The notes below the pieces were generated by a model that did no database searches, was not told where the DNA came from, and saw only the letters and a program-made list of their open reading frames with translations. This document shows positions 1 through 7,174 of a stretch of DNA of 12,073 nt, in pieces. The first letter of the stretch is position 1; each line of letters begins with the position of its first letter. The translations under genes and the position numbers were made by a program. The DNA is from Gp6-AA40 sp050742535 (GTDB lineage Bacteria > Acidobacteriota > Vicinamibacteria > Vicinamibacterales > UBA2999): assembly GCA_050742535.1 (NCBI GenBank), contig JBOGIQ010000174.1, positions 1-12,073 of the forward strand, in the 5' to 3' direction.

Positions 1-1510
1 GATGCTCGTCCTCGTCGACGGCGTCCGGCTGAACGATGCCCAGTCCGGTCACCACAACGGCGATATCCCGGTCTCCCTGGACGAAGTCGAGCGCATCGAG
101 ATCCTCCACGGTCCCGGATCGGCGCTATTCGGCGCCGACGCCTTCGGCGGTACGGTCAATGTGATTACGCGCCGCGTCGTCGATCGACCGGCGCTGTTGG
201 CGCAGGGCGGGAGCTTCGGTCTGGCGAGCGGCCGCGGCGCCGCCGGGTTCGAGCACGGTTCGCTGACGCAGACGTTTGCGGTCTCGACCGAGCGCTCTTC
301 GGGGTTCATGTACGACCGCGACTACGCGAGCGTCATCACGCGTGCCCGCACCGCCATCGGCAGCGACTCCAGCGTGTCTGTCGCGTTTCTGCGCAAGGAG
401 TTTGGCGCCAATAACTTTTATGGCGGGAACGCGCCGTCGCGCGAGTGGACGAATCAGGCATTGATTGCCGGCGACCATCAGTTCGGCGGGACCATGGGCT
501 GGACGTTCGCCGCCCGGAGTTCGTACCGGACGCACGGCGATCGCTTCATCTTCAATCAGGAGCTGCCTCAGCTCTCCGATAACCGGCATCGCACGCACGC
601 TGTGCTGGGTGAGCTGGCGGCTTCGCGGCGGGTCCGCACGGGGTCTGTGACCATTGGCGTGGAAAGCGGCGGCGACTGGATCCGCTCGTCGAACCTTGGC
701 GATCACGAGCTGGGCCGCATCAGCGCGTTCGGCGAGCTCCGGCAGGAAGTTGGCCGACGCGTGCAGGTGGATGCGGCGTTGCGCGTCGATCGGTACTCGC
801 AATTCGGCGCGTCCTGGAACCCGTCCGCGGGGATTGGCTGGTGGCCGGCGGACGCCGTGCGTCTTCGCGCGTCGGCGGCGCGGGCCTTCCGCGTGCCGAC
901 GTTTACGGAGCGCTACTACTCGGACCCCGCCAATCTGGCACGCGCGGAGGTCGGCCCGGAAACGGCGTGGGCAGGCGAGGGCGGCGTGGATGTGTTCCTG
1001 CGGCAGGGCTGGTTCGTGCAGGCGACGTTCTTCGGCCGCGCCGACTCCGACGTCATCGACTGGCTGCGGCCGACGACGGCCGATCGCTGGCAGACCTACA
1101 ACGTCCGCGATGTCGACACGCTCGGCTTCGAGATCGGCGCCCAGAAGTCCTTTGCCGGCGGCGGATTCGTCAACGCACAGTTCACCGCCGTCGACGTCGA
1201 CGCGGCCGCCGTCACGCAGCTGTCGAAATACGTGCTCGACTACGCGCCGCGTTCGTTCACCGCAGCCGGCCTGCTGCCGCTGCCGCGCGCATTCCACATT
1301 GCGCCGCGAATCGAGTACCGGCGGCGGTCCCGGCCCGCCGGAACGAGTGATTACGTCCTCGTCGACGCCCGCGTTGGGCGGCGCATTACGCGCGGACTCG
1401 ATCTCTTCGTCGAAGGGTCGAATCTGCTGGATGAGGAATATCAGGAGATCGCCGGCGTGCGCATGCCCGGCGCAACAGTCGCCGTCGGCTTAGCCCTCCG
1501 CGCGCGCTAA
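1..1510 (+). CDS. TonB-dependent outer-membrane receptor, 3' part (start outside window)
   Basis: A TonB-dependent receptor imports scarce ligands (cobalamin, siderophores and similar) across the outer membrane, using energy from TonB-ExbBD. The visible 502 residues begin inside the plug domain: LVLVDGVRLND, then VERIEILHGPGSALFGADAF and GGTVNVITRR, which are standard plug motifs. A beta-barrel follows, with the conserved ARAFRVPTFTERYY segment (about residues 296-309) and the closing NLLDEEYQEIAGVRMPG motif. The ATG at base 2 is probably an internal methionine, because a full receptor has a signal peptide and about 60-100 plug residues before this point. The protein ends in ALRAR, whereas most receptors end in an aromatic residue that helps BAM-dependent assembly. 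The next gene converges with only 5 bases between stops. The family is certain from motifs; the barrel resembles BtuB-like receptors, but the ligand cannot be read from sequence. Confidence 0.93.
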   Translation, partial: MLVLVDGVRLNDAQSGHHNGDIPVSLDEVERIEILHGPGSALFGADAFGGTVNVITRRVVDRPALLAQGGSFGLASGRGAAGFEHGSLTQTFAVSTERSSGFMYDRDYASVITRARTAIGSDSSVSVAFLRKEFGANNFYGGNAPSREWTNQALIAGDHQFGGTMGWTFAARSSYRTHGDRFIFNQELPQLSDNRHRTHAVLGELAASRRVRTGSVTIGVESGGDWIRSSNLGDHELGRISAFGELRQEVGRRVQVDAALRVDRYSQFGASWNPSAGIGWWPADAVRLRASAARAFRVPTFTERYYSDPANLARAEVGPETAWAGEGGVDVFLRQGWFVQATFFGRADSDVIDWLRPTTADRWQTYNVRDVDTLGFEIGAQKSFAGGGFVNAQFTAVDVDAAAVTQLSKYVLDYAPRSFTAAGLLPLPRAFHIAPRIEYRRRSRPAGTSDYVLVDARVGRRITRGLDLFVEGSNLLDEEYQEIAGVRMPGATVAVGLALRAR

Positions 1511-1515
1511 AGCCC

Positions 1516-2622
1516 TCAGATCCGATATTCCTTTTCGTGATCTTCGATTCCTTCGTGCCCTTCGTGGTACGCCCTTGCCAGCGGTTCCTGCTGGGTCAAG
1601 CAGTGAAGGGTCCCGAGCCCCCAGACCAGATCGACGGCATGGATGCCGATCACGCGATGTGACGGCATCAGCTCCGCCAGGGTATTCAGCGCCACACGAT
1701 CGTTCGCGTCGTTGAATGTCGGCACCAGCACCGTGCCGTTCGCGATGTAGAAGTTGGCGTAGCTTGCCGGCAGCCGCTCGCCGTTCATCATCACCGGGCG
1801 TGGAAACGGCAGCGTGACGATTCGAAGTGGACCGACGCCGTCGCCGCCGCTGGCGAGCTCCAGCCGGCGCACGTTGTCGATCGATCGGCCATGGTTCTCG
1901 TCCGCGGGATCCTGCTCGACGGCAATCACGACTGTTGTGGCATCGACGAACCGTGCCACGTCGTCCACATGGCCGTGTGTGTCGTCGCCCACGCATCCTT
2001 CGCCCAGCCAGATCGTGCGACGTATGCCGAGCCAGTCCGCAAACACACGCTCGTAGTCCGTGCGGGTCAGTCCCGGATTGCGGTCCTGCACCTCGCTCAG
2101 TAGCCATTCTTCTGTGACGAGAAGCAGGCCGTCGCCGTTGACCTCGATGCCGCCCCCCTCGAGGATCACCCGACCGTTCCGATCCGGGCGCTGCGGCTGT
2201 TCGATCGGCAGGCCGCTGATCTGCGCTACGGCCCGGCCAACGTCCGCGTCACGGTGCCAGTTGTCGTACTTCGCCCACGCATTGAATCCCCAGTTGACCA
2301 GAACCACGCGTCCGTCCGCGTCGTGAACGGCCGTCGGCGCCGAATCGCGCAGCCAGACACGATCGGTGGGGACAACGTGCAGCCGGCATCGATCCGGATT
2401 GACCTGATGCGCTGTCAGCGCCTCCCGTGCTGCGGAGCGGACCTCGTTCGAGTGGCAGAGGATCTCGACGATCTCGTGCTCCGCGAGCACGCGAGCGATC
2501 TCGGCGTAGACCCACGGAATCGGGCCAAGCTTTCCCGGCCAGTCGGGCTCGTGGTGCGGCCAGGAGATCCACGTTGCGCGGTGCGGCTCCCACTCGGCTG
2601 GCATCCGGTAGGGCGCGGTCAT
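1516..2622 (-). CDS. aguA: Agmatine deiminase (agmatine iminohydrolase)
   Basis: This enzyme hydrolyses agmatine to N-carbamoylputrescine and ammonia in the cytoplasm, the first step of the agmatine route to putrescine. The 368-residue product has the guanidine-modifying-enzyme signatures: WLRDSAP near residues 90-96 (Asp93), LEGGGIEVNG (Glu155), GDDTHGHVDD (His218) and the catalytic Cys341 in LGTLHCLTQQEP. The family usually has WxRDxGP; here the glycine is alanine. I start at the ATG at 2622 because MTAPYRMPAEWEPHRATW matches the family N-terminus, and because this ATG overlaps the aguB stop as ATGA, implying translational coupling. The longer open frame upstream lies inside aguB. Conserved sequence ends at about residue 350. 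The last 18 residues (YHEGHEGIEDHEKEYRI) are encoded by a 9-bp tandem repeat and look like an acquired tail. Length without the tail fits the family. Confidence 0.95.
   Translation of the reverse strand: MTAPYRMPAEWEPHRATWISWPHHEPDWPGKLGPIPWVYAEIARVLAEHEIVEILCHSNEVRSAAREALTAHQVNPDRCRLHVVPTDRVWLRDSAPTAVHDADGRVVLVNWGFNAWAKYDNWHRDADVGRAVAQISGLPIEQPQRPDRNGRVILEGGGIEVNGDGLLLVTEEWLLSEVQDRNPGLTRTDYERVFADWLGIRRTIWLGEGCVGDDTHGHVDDVARFVDATTVVIAVEQDPADENHGRSIDNVRRLELASGGDGVGPLRIVTLPFPRPVMMNGERLPASYANFYIANGTVLVPTFNDANDRVALNTLAELMPSHRVIGIHAVDLVWGLGTLHCLTQQEPLARAYHEGHEGIEDHEKEYRI
1531..1566 (-). repeat. Four-unit 9-bp tandem repeat (CACGAAGGN) forming the aguA 3' end
   Basis: Read on the minus strand, the units are CACGAAGGG, CACGAAGGA, ATCGAAGAT and CACGAAAAG. 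The period is exactly 9 with codon-aligned units, so it encodes HEG-HEG-IED-HEK. It lies beyond the conserved end of agmatine deiminase. From memory, similar CACGAAGG arrays are common between genes in Acidobacteriota and Verrucomicrobiota; their function is unknown. Confidence 0.8.
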
Positions 2623-3536
2623 CCGAGATAGCGATTCAGGATCGACCCGTAGGCGTCCACGCGCCGGTCGCGCAGGAATGGCCAGTTGCGCCGCACGGTC
2701 TCGACGAGTGCCGGATCGCATTTCGCGATCACGACCTCCTCCGATTCACCTGCTTCCGCCACGTAACGGCCAAATGGATCGGCGATGAACGAGTGGCCGA
2801 AGAACGTGATGCCGTTGGTGCCGGGTTCGTCTTCGTGGCCGACGCGGTTGGGAGACGCCACGTACACGCCGTTCGCAATCGCATGGCTTCGCTGGATCGT
2901 GCGCCAGGCCTCCACCTGCGCGCGCCCCCATTCATCCTTTTCCGCCGGATGCCACCCGATTGCGGTGGGGTAGAAGAGAATCTGTGCTCCCAGCAGCGTT
3001 GTGATGCGGGCGGCCTCGGGATACCACTGGTCCCAGCAGATGAGCACGCCAATCGTTGCGTAGCGCGTCTTCCAGACCTTGAACCCGTTCGCCTCGCCGG
3101 GCCGCTCACCGTGGTAGTCCTGGTGCCCGTCGCCGGGGGTGAAGTAGTACTTTTCGTTGAACAGCGGGTCATCCGGAATGTGCATTTTCCAGTAGGTCCC
3201 GAGCAGTGACCCGTCCGCGTCGATGACCGCCGCCGAGTTCCGGTAAACGCCCGCCGCCTGCCGTTCGAACAGCGGGACGATCAGCACGACTGCCAAGTCG
3301 CGAGCCAGGTTCTGCATGGCGTCCGTCGTCGGCCCGGGGATCGGCTCCGCCAGGTCAAAACGGTCGCATTGCTGCGATTTGCAGAAGTAGAGCGAGTTGA
3401 AGAGCTCTTTCAGGCAGACGATCTGGGCGCCGCGCCCCGCAGCCTCGCGGATGAGCCGCTCCGCACGGGCCAAATTGGCCGCCGTATCGGCGGTGGCGTG
3501 GTCCTGGATGATCCCGACGGTGAATGGGCTGGTCAC
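2619..3536 (-). CDS. aguB: N-carbamoylputrescine amidase (nitrilase superfamily)
   Basis: This enzyme hydrolyses N-carbamoylputrescine to putrescine, CO2 and ammonia, completing the two-step route that its downstream partner aguA begins. The 305-residue protein shows the nitrilase triad: Glu44 in CLKELFNSLYF, Lys117 in YWKMHIPDDP and Cys167 in ICWDQWYPE. The surrounding signatures (ELFNSLYFC, HIPDDPLFNEKYYFTPGD, CWDQWYPEAAR) are characteristic of the AguB branch rather than of general nitrilases. Compared with the usual YFTPGD-GFKV junction there is an extra loop of about 14 residues (residues 137-150, rich in Gly, His and Glu). The only usable start in frame is GTG at 3536, after an in-frame stop at 3552-3554; a GGAG lies just 2 bases upstream, closer than ideal. 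The gene is divergent from thrB. Function is well supported by motifs and by linkage to aguA. Confidence 0.95.
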   Translation of the reverse strand: MTSPFTVGIIQDHATADTAANLARAERLIREAAGRGAQIVCLKELFNSLYFCKSQQCDRFDLAEPIPGPTTDAMQNLARDLAVVLIVPLFERQAAGVYRNSAAVIDADGSLLGTYWKMHIPDDPLFNEKYYFTPGDGHQDYHGERPGEANGFKVWKTRYATIGVLICWDQWYPEAARITTLLGAQILFYPTAIGWHPAEKDEWGRAQVEAWRTIQRSHAIANGVYVASPNRVGHEDEPGTNGITFFGHSFIADPFGRYVAEAGESEEVVIAKCDPALVETVRRNWPFLRDRRVDAYGSILNRYLG

Positions 3537-3564
3537 AGCTCCATAGTGATATCATTTTTGTTTC
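3537..3564. promoter_or_regulatory. 28-base divergent intergenic gap between aguB and thrB
   Basis: This short AT-rich stretch separates the two divergent start codons, so promoters for both operons must overlap here or lie inside the genes. It contains the perfect 8-bp palindrome TGATATCA (3547-3554) followed by a T run. I cannot place convincing -35/-10 boxes for either strand. If thrB really starts at GTG 3604, the gap grows to 67 bases. The regulatory role is inferred from position only. Confidence 0.35.
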
Positions 3565-4542
3565 GTGTCACTTAAGACCAGCAGCACGACCCTCGGAAGC
3601 GAGGTGAAGGTCCCCGGTTCGGTCGCCAACCTGGGCGGTGGGTTTGACACCCTGGGAGTGGCGGTTCGGCTGTTCCTTCGCGCCACGATCGTGGATATCC
3701 AGGACGATGGAGGCGCAAAACTGGTGGTCGGCAAGAGCGTTCCGGAGGTCAGGAGCCGCAACCAGCTCGAGAGGGCATTTGAGGTAATCGCGAAACGGAC
3801 CCGTCGTCCCGCGCCGACCGTGTTCGTTGAGGTGTCGAGCGACATACCCATGGCCGCCGGTTTGGGCAGTAGTGGCGCGGCGACGGTCGCCGGCCTTCGA
3901 GTTTTTGAACGGGTGACGGGTACGATCCCCGATTCGGTGCTGCTGGCGGCGGCGACCGAAGTCGAAGGGCATGCGGACAACGCGGCGCCATCGCTGTTCG
4001 GGGGATTGAACTCGGTGGTGGAAGTGAAGGATTCGGAGCCGCTGGCGCTCCGTTGGACCTGGCCCGACGATCTGCGCCTCGTCGTCTCAACACCGGCGAT
4101 CGGTCTGGCGACGGCCAAGGCGCGTGCGGCACTGCCCGACACGATGCCGCGGCCGGACGCCATCTTCAACCTGCAGCGGGTTCTCGCGCTCGTCCATGCC
4201 CTGCAGCATCGGCAGTACGAGCGGATCCGGGAAGGCGTGAAGGACCGCTGGCATCAGCCGGCACGCGCGGCGCTGGTGCCTTTGCTTGGCGAAGTGCTCG
4301 CCGTGGACGACCCGGATGTGCTGGGGGCATTTCTCTCCGGAGCCGGACCGTCCGTCGCGACGATCGCGCGGGCCGGGGCTGCACCTCGAGTGGAGCGCCT
4401 CCTCGCGTCGATGTACGCGCGCGCGGGTATTGAGACGACGGTTCGCGTCCTTGCGGTGCATGAAGGCGCGTCCAGCGCGGAGCCGGAGTCGTCGAATCGA
4501 GTGGCGGATGCAGCGGCGTCCGCGCGCGGGAGAGCGGTATGA
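3565..4542 (+). CDS. thrB: Homoserine kinase (GHMP kinase family)
   Basis: It phosphorylates L-homoserine with ATP to O-phosphohomoserine, the substrate of threonine synthase encoded directly downstream. The 325-residue product has the three GHMP-kinase signatures: N-terminal VKVPGSVANLGGGFDTLG (about residues 14-31), the ATP-binding P-loop PMAAGLGSSGAATVAGL (residues 95-111), and the C-terminal GAFLSGAGPSVATIA. GTG at 3565 is the first in-frame start but has no visible Shine-Dalgarno. GTG at 3604 has GGAAG 4 bases upstream and sits exactly where family homology begins, so the true protein may be 13 residues shorter. The stop overlaps the thrC start as ATGA. The last 20-odd residues (SSAEPESSNRVADAAASARG) look like unstructured tail. 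The identification is strong; the start is uncertain. Confidence 0.95.
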   Translation: MSLKTSSTTLGSEVKVPGSVANLGGGFDTLGVAVRLFLRATIVDIQDDGGAKLVVGKSVPEVRSRNQLERAFEVIAKRTRRPAPTVFVEVSSDIPMAAGLGSSGAATVAGLRVFERVTGTIPDSVLLAAATEVEGHADNAAPSLFGGLNSVVEVKDSEPLALRWTWPDDLRLVVSTPAIGLATAKARAALPDTMPRPDAIFNLQRVLALVHALQHRQYERIREGVKDRWHQPARAALVPLLGEVLAVDDPDVLGAFLSGAGPSVATIARAGAAPRVERLLASMYARAGIETTVRVLAVHEGASSAEPESSNRVADAAASARGRAV

Positions 4543-5771
4543 AGTTCGTCGCGGGCTTGGTGTGTCATTTGTGCGGCAAGCAGTACCCGGCCGACGCCTC
4601 GTGGGTGTGCGAGTGTCTGGGGCCGCTGGAAGTCACTTACGACTACGCCGCCATTCGCGACGCGATCAGCCGCGAGCTCATCGAGTCACGCCCGACGTCG
4701 CTCTGGCGGTATCGCGAGCTGCTGCCCGTTGAAGAACCGAAGACAGGCTTCAATTCCGGGTTCACGCCGCTGGTTCGCGCGAAACGGCTGGCGCGCGAGC
4801 TTGGCGTTGCCGAGGTCTACATCAAGGACGACTCGGTCAACCATCCGACGTTCTCGTACAAGGACCGCGTCGTGTCCGTCGCAGCCACTCGCTGTGTGGA
4901 GCTCGGCTTCCCGGTGTTCGCCTGCGCGTCCACGGGCAACCTCGCCGGCAGTGTCGCCGCGCACGCGGCACGGCTCGGGCTGCCGTGCTACGTGTTCATC
5001 CCGCACGACCTCGAGCCGAACAAGGTTCTGGGCGCGGCCATCTACAAACCGACTGTCGTGGCCGTCGAAGGCAATTACGACGACGTGAACCGGCTCTGCA
5101 CCCAGATCGCGGATCAGTTCAAGTGGGGGTTCGCCAACATCAACCTCCGCAGCTACTATGCCGAAGGCGCCAAGACGATGGGTTTCGAGATCGCGGAACA
5201 GCTTGGCTGGCGGTATCCGGATCACATCGTCTCGCCGGTTGCGGGCGGCACGCTGCTGCCGCGCATCTACAAGGGGCTGCGCGAGTTGAAGGAAGTCGGA
5301 CTCGTCACCGGAAACCTGCCGCGCATCCACGCCGCGCAGCCGGCGGGTTCGGCGCCGGTCATCCGCGCGCTGGAACAGGGGCTCGAGTTCCCGGATCCGG
5401 TCAAGCCCAACACGATTGCGAAGTCGCTGGCGATCGGCAATCCGGCCGATGGTTTCCAGGTCGTCAAGGTCGTCAACGAGACAGGCGGGACCGGCGCGAT
5501 GGTGACCGACGATGAAATCCTGGATGCCATTCAGCTCCTCGCCGAGACCGAAGGGATCTTCACGGAGCCCGCAGGCGGCACGACGGTGGCGGCGACGCGC
5601 GCGCTTGTGCAGCGCGGCGCGATCAAGTCAGGCGACAGCGTTGTGATCTGCGTGACGGGGAACGGCTACAAGACGGCGGAGGTCATGGCCGGCCGGGTGG
5701 AAACGCCCGTCAAAATTGGCCGCAGTCTGGCCGACTTCGAAAAGGTCGCGCCGCAGACGGTCGTTGTGTAG
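4539..5771 (+). CDS. thrC: Threonine synthase (PLP-dependent, N-terminal Cys-rich zinc-ribbon-like segment)
   Basis: It converts O-phosphohomoserine to threonine and phosphate using pyridoxal phosphate. The 410-residue protein begins with a Cys-rich segment (Cys9, Cys12, Cys24, Cys26) resembling the N-terminal zinc ribbon of many threonine synthases, though the second pair is C-x-C instead of C-x2-C. The PLP lysine is Lys108 in HPTFSYKDR, a variant of the usual PTGSFKDRG. Other fold-type-II landmarks follow: ASTGNLAGSVAAHAA (the ASTGN phosphate/PLP loop), NLRSYYAEGAKTMGFEIAEQ, and PAGGTTVAATRAL near the C-terminus. The start is clear: ATG 4539 overlaps the thrB stop and has GGGAGAG at 4528-4534. 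The TAG stop is followed, in the same frame and with no gap, by the TTG start of the siroheme gene. A related phosphohomoserine-using enzyme is possible, but thrB linkage favours ThrC. Confidence 0.92.
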   Translation: MKFVAGLVCHLCGKQYPADASWVCECLGPLEVTYDYAAIRDAISRELIESRPTSLWRYRELLPVEEPKTGFNSGFTPLVRAKRLARELGVAEVYIKDDSVNHPTFSYKDRVVSVAATRCVELGFPVFACASTGNLAGSVAAHAARLGLPCYVFIPHDLEPNKVLGAAIYKPTVVAVEGNYDDVNRLCTQIADQFKWGFANINLRSYYAEGAKTMGFEIAEQLGWRYPDHIVSPVAGGTLLPRIYKGLRELKEVGLVTGNLPRIHAAQPAGSAPVIRALEQGLEFPDPVKPNTIAKSLAIGNPADGFQVVKVVNETGGTGAMVTDDEILDAIQLLAETEGIFTEPAGGTTVAATRALVQRGAIKSGDSVVICVTGNGYKTAEVMAGRVETPVKIGRSLADFEKVAPQTVVV

Positions 5772-6329
5772 TTGTACCCAGTCTTCTTGAAGCTGCGCGG
5801 CCGGCGTGTCCTCCTGGTGGGTGGTGGCGCCGTGGCGGCGTCGAAGCTGGAGGGATTGCTGGCCGCCGGCGCACTGGTGACGGTTGTCGCGCCCGAGATT
5901 AGCCCCGCACTGGAGCGCCCGGACGTGACGCTCCACCGGCGGGCATTCGAGCCCGGTGACCTCGACGGGGCCTGGTGGGTGGTTGCCGCGGCGCCTGCTG
6001 AGGTGAACCGCCAGGTACAGGCGGCAGCCGAGTCGAGGCAGTTGTTCGTCAACGCGGTTGACGACCCGGTGCACGCAACGGCGTACCTTGGCAGCGTGGT
6101 TCGCCGGGACGACGTGACGGTGGCAATATCAACTGCAGGGCGGGCGCCGGCGCTTGCGGCACTGCTGCGTGAGGCGCTGGATGCCTGGCTGCCGCAGGAT
6201 CTGGATCGGTGGATGTTGGCGGCTGATGACGCGCGCCGGCAATGGAAGGAGAGCGGCGTGCCGATGGAACGTCGCCGTCCGTTGCTGCTGGAAACGTTGA
6301 ACCGGCTGTACGAGTCAAAGAAACCATGA
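5772..6329 (+). CDS. Precorrin-2 dehydrogenase / sirohydrochlorin ferrochelatase (Met8/CysG N-domain type)
   Basis: This cytoplasmic enzyme oxidises precorrin-2 with NAD+ to sirohydrochlorin and, in bifunctional members, inserts Fe2+ to give siroheme. The 185-residue protein opens with YPVFLKLRGRRVLLVGGG, a Rossmann fold with the GGGAVAASK nucleotide loop. It carries LFVNAVDDP, the region holding the catalytic aspartate in CysG/Met8, then VAISTAGRAPALAALLREAL. Length fits a stand-alone dehydrogenase/chelatase without the methyltransferase half, which is the next gene. The start is TTG at 5772, immediately after the thrC TAG; family homology begins at residue 2, so no later start fits. No clear Shine-Dalgarno is visible, so translation probably depends on reinitiation after thrC. 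The stop overlaps an ATG of the methyltransferase frame as ATGA. Chelatase activity is inferred from the family. Confidence 0.92.
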   Translation: MYPVFLKLRGRRVLLVGGGAVAASKLEGLLAAGALVTVVAPEISPALERPDVTLHRRAFEPGDLDGAWWVVAAAPAEVNRQVQAAAESRQLFVNAVDDPVHATAYLGSVVRRDDVTVAISTAGRAPALAALLREALDAWLPQDLDRWMLAADDARRQWKESGVPMERRRPLLLETLNRLYESKKP

Positions 6330-6336
6330 GCACCGG

Positions 6337-6371
6337 CAACTCCCAACCGCCAACTCCCAGCTCCCAACGGA
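6337..6371 (+). repeat. Five-unit 7-bp tandem repeat (CAACTCC) at the dehydrogenase/methyltransferase junction
   Basis: The units are CAACTCC, CAACCGC, CAACTCC, CAGCTCC and CAACGGA, with a strict period of 7. It lies between the ATG at 6326 that overlaps the upstream stop and the GTG at 6380 where methyltransferase homology begins. If translated from the ATG it gives a low-complexity Ser/Pro/Gln peptide. Heptamer arrays of this kind are known as short tandem repeats in cyanobacteria and, from memory, occur in Acidobacteriota. Confidence 0.8.
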
Positions 6372-6373
6372 GG
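6369..6373 (+). promoter_or_regulatory. Shine-Dalgarno GGAGG favouring the GTG 6380 start
   Basis: GGAGG lies 6 bases before GTG 6380, an ideal distance. The ATG at 6326 has only a weak purine stretch upstream. The site overlaps the last unit of the heptamer repeat, so the repeat may itself have created or preserved it. It decides the start I chose for the methyltransferase. Confidence 0.65.
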
Positions 6374-6379
6374 ACCGGT

Positions 6380-7174
6380 GTGGCTGGCTGCGTTTCGCTG
6401 GTGGGAGCCGGTCCGGGAGACCCGGAATTGTGGACCGTGCGTGGCCTGCGGCGCGTGCGCGAGGCGGACCTCGTTCTCTACGATGCGCTGATCGACGCCG
6501 GGGCGCTGCGGCAGCTCACCAACGCCCAATGTTTCTGCGTTGGCAAACGCGCCGGGCGCGCAAGCGTCCGCCAGGAAACGATCTTCCGGTTGATGATTCG
6601 CGCGGCGCGCGAAGGCAAGCGCGTGGTCCGGCTCAAAGGGGGCGACCCGTTCGTCTTCGGCCGCGGCGCTGAGGAGGCGCTGGAGCTCGCGCGCGCCGGG
6701 ATCGCCTGCGAGGTGGTGCCGGGCGTCACCACTGCCGTCGCGGCGGCCGAGCTGGCAGGGATCCCGGTGACGCATCGGGGTTTGTCGTCCGGCTTCCTCG
6801 TGATTGCCGGGCACGCGGGCGAGACGTTCGACGCGGCGCTCGACGCGGTGCGGCCGAACAGCATTACGCTCGTGGTCATGATGGGCGTGGCGGTTCGTGA
6901 CGTCATCGCGAAGCGTCTGGAGCAGCACGGCTGGGCCGGCGACTCGCGGGCGGCGCTGGTGTGCGGCGCCGCGACGCCGGACGAGTGGACGTGGACGGGG
7001 CGTCTGCAGGATGTTGGAGCGGCCACGCCGCCCGACGGCGTGCCGGGCGTGCTCGTAGTGGGTGAAACGGTACAGATTCGGGAAACGCTTATCGCCATCA
7101 AGGGCACGGCGTTTAACCGCGAAGAACGCGAAGAGCGCGAAGAACGCGAAGTAAAGAAAACAAATTCTTTGTGA
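6380..7174 (+). CDS. cobA: Uroporphyrinogen-III C-methyltransferase (SUMT)
   Basis: It transfers two methyl groups from S-adenosylmethionine to uroporphyrinogen III to make precorrin-2, the substrate of the preceding gene. Diagnostic motifs are CVSLVGAGPGDPELWTVRGL at the N-terminus, RLKGGDPFVFGRGAEEALEL in the middle, and VVPGVTTAVAAAELAGIPVT followed by HRG. These define the SUMT/CobA family. I use GTG 6380 because GGAGG sits 6 bases upstream and homology starts there. The alternative ATG 6326 overlaps the upstream stop and would add 18 residues encoded largely by the heptamer repeat. Homology ends near VGETVQIRETLIA. The remaining 20-odd residues (NREEREEREEREV and a short end) come from a 9-bp repeat element. 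From GTG the protein is 264 residues, normal for a stand-alone SUMT. It serves siroheme supply for the reductase downstream; a role in cobalamin synthesis is not supported by any neighbour here. Confidence 0.93.
   Translation: MAGCVSLVGAGPGDPELWTVRGLRRVREADLVLYDALIDAGALRQLTNAQCFCVGKRAGRASVRQETIFRLMIRAAREGKRVVRLKGGDPFVFGRGAEEALELARAGIACEVVPGVTTAVAAAELAGIPVTHRGLSSGFLVIAGHAGETFDAALDAVRPNSITLVVMMGVAVRDVIAKRLEQHGWAGDSRAALVCGAATPDEWTWTGRLQDVGAATPPDGVPGVLVVGETVQIRETLIAIKGTAFNREEREEREEREVKKTNSL

Noticed and set aside
125..1297. A minus-strand open frame of 390 codons opposite the TonB-dependent receptor
   Set aside because: It has low-complexity shadow composition, whereas the plus strand has textbook plug and barrel motifs.
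2622..2721. A longer agmatine deiminase starting at 2721
   Set aside because: The extra 33 residues are Arg-rich, lie within aguB and do not match the family; ATG 2622 matches it and forms an ATGA overlap.
3087..3128. The Gly/His/Glu-rich loop in the amidase as another inserted repeat
   Set aside because: I see no periodicity or match to the other repeats, so it is treated as an ordinary loop insertion.
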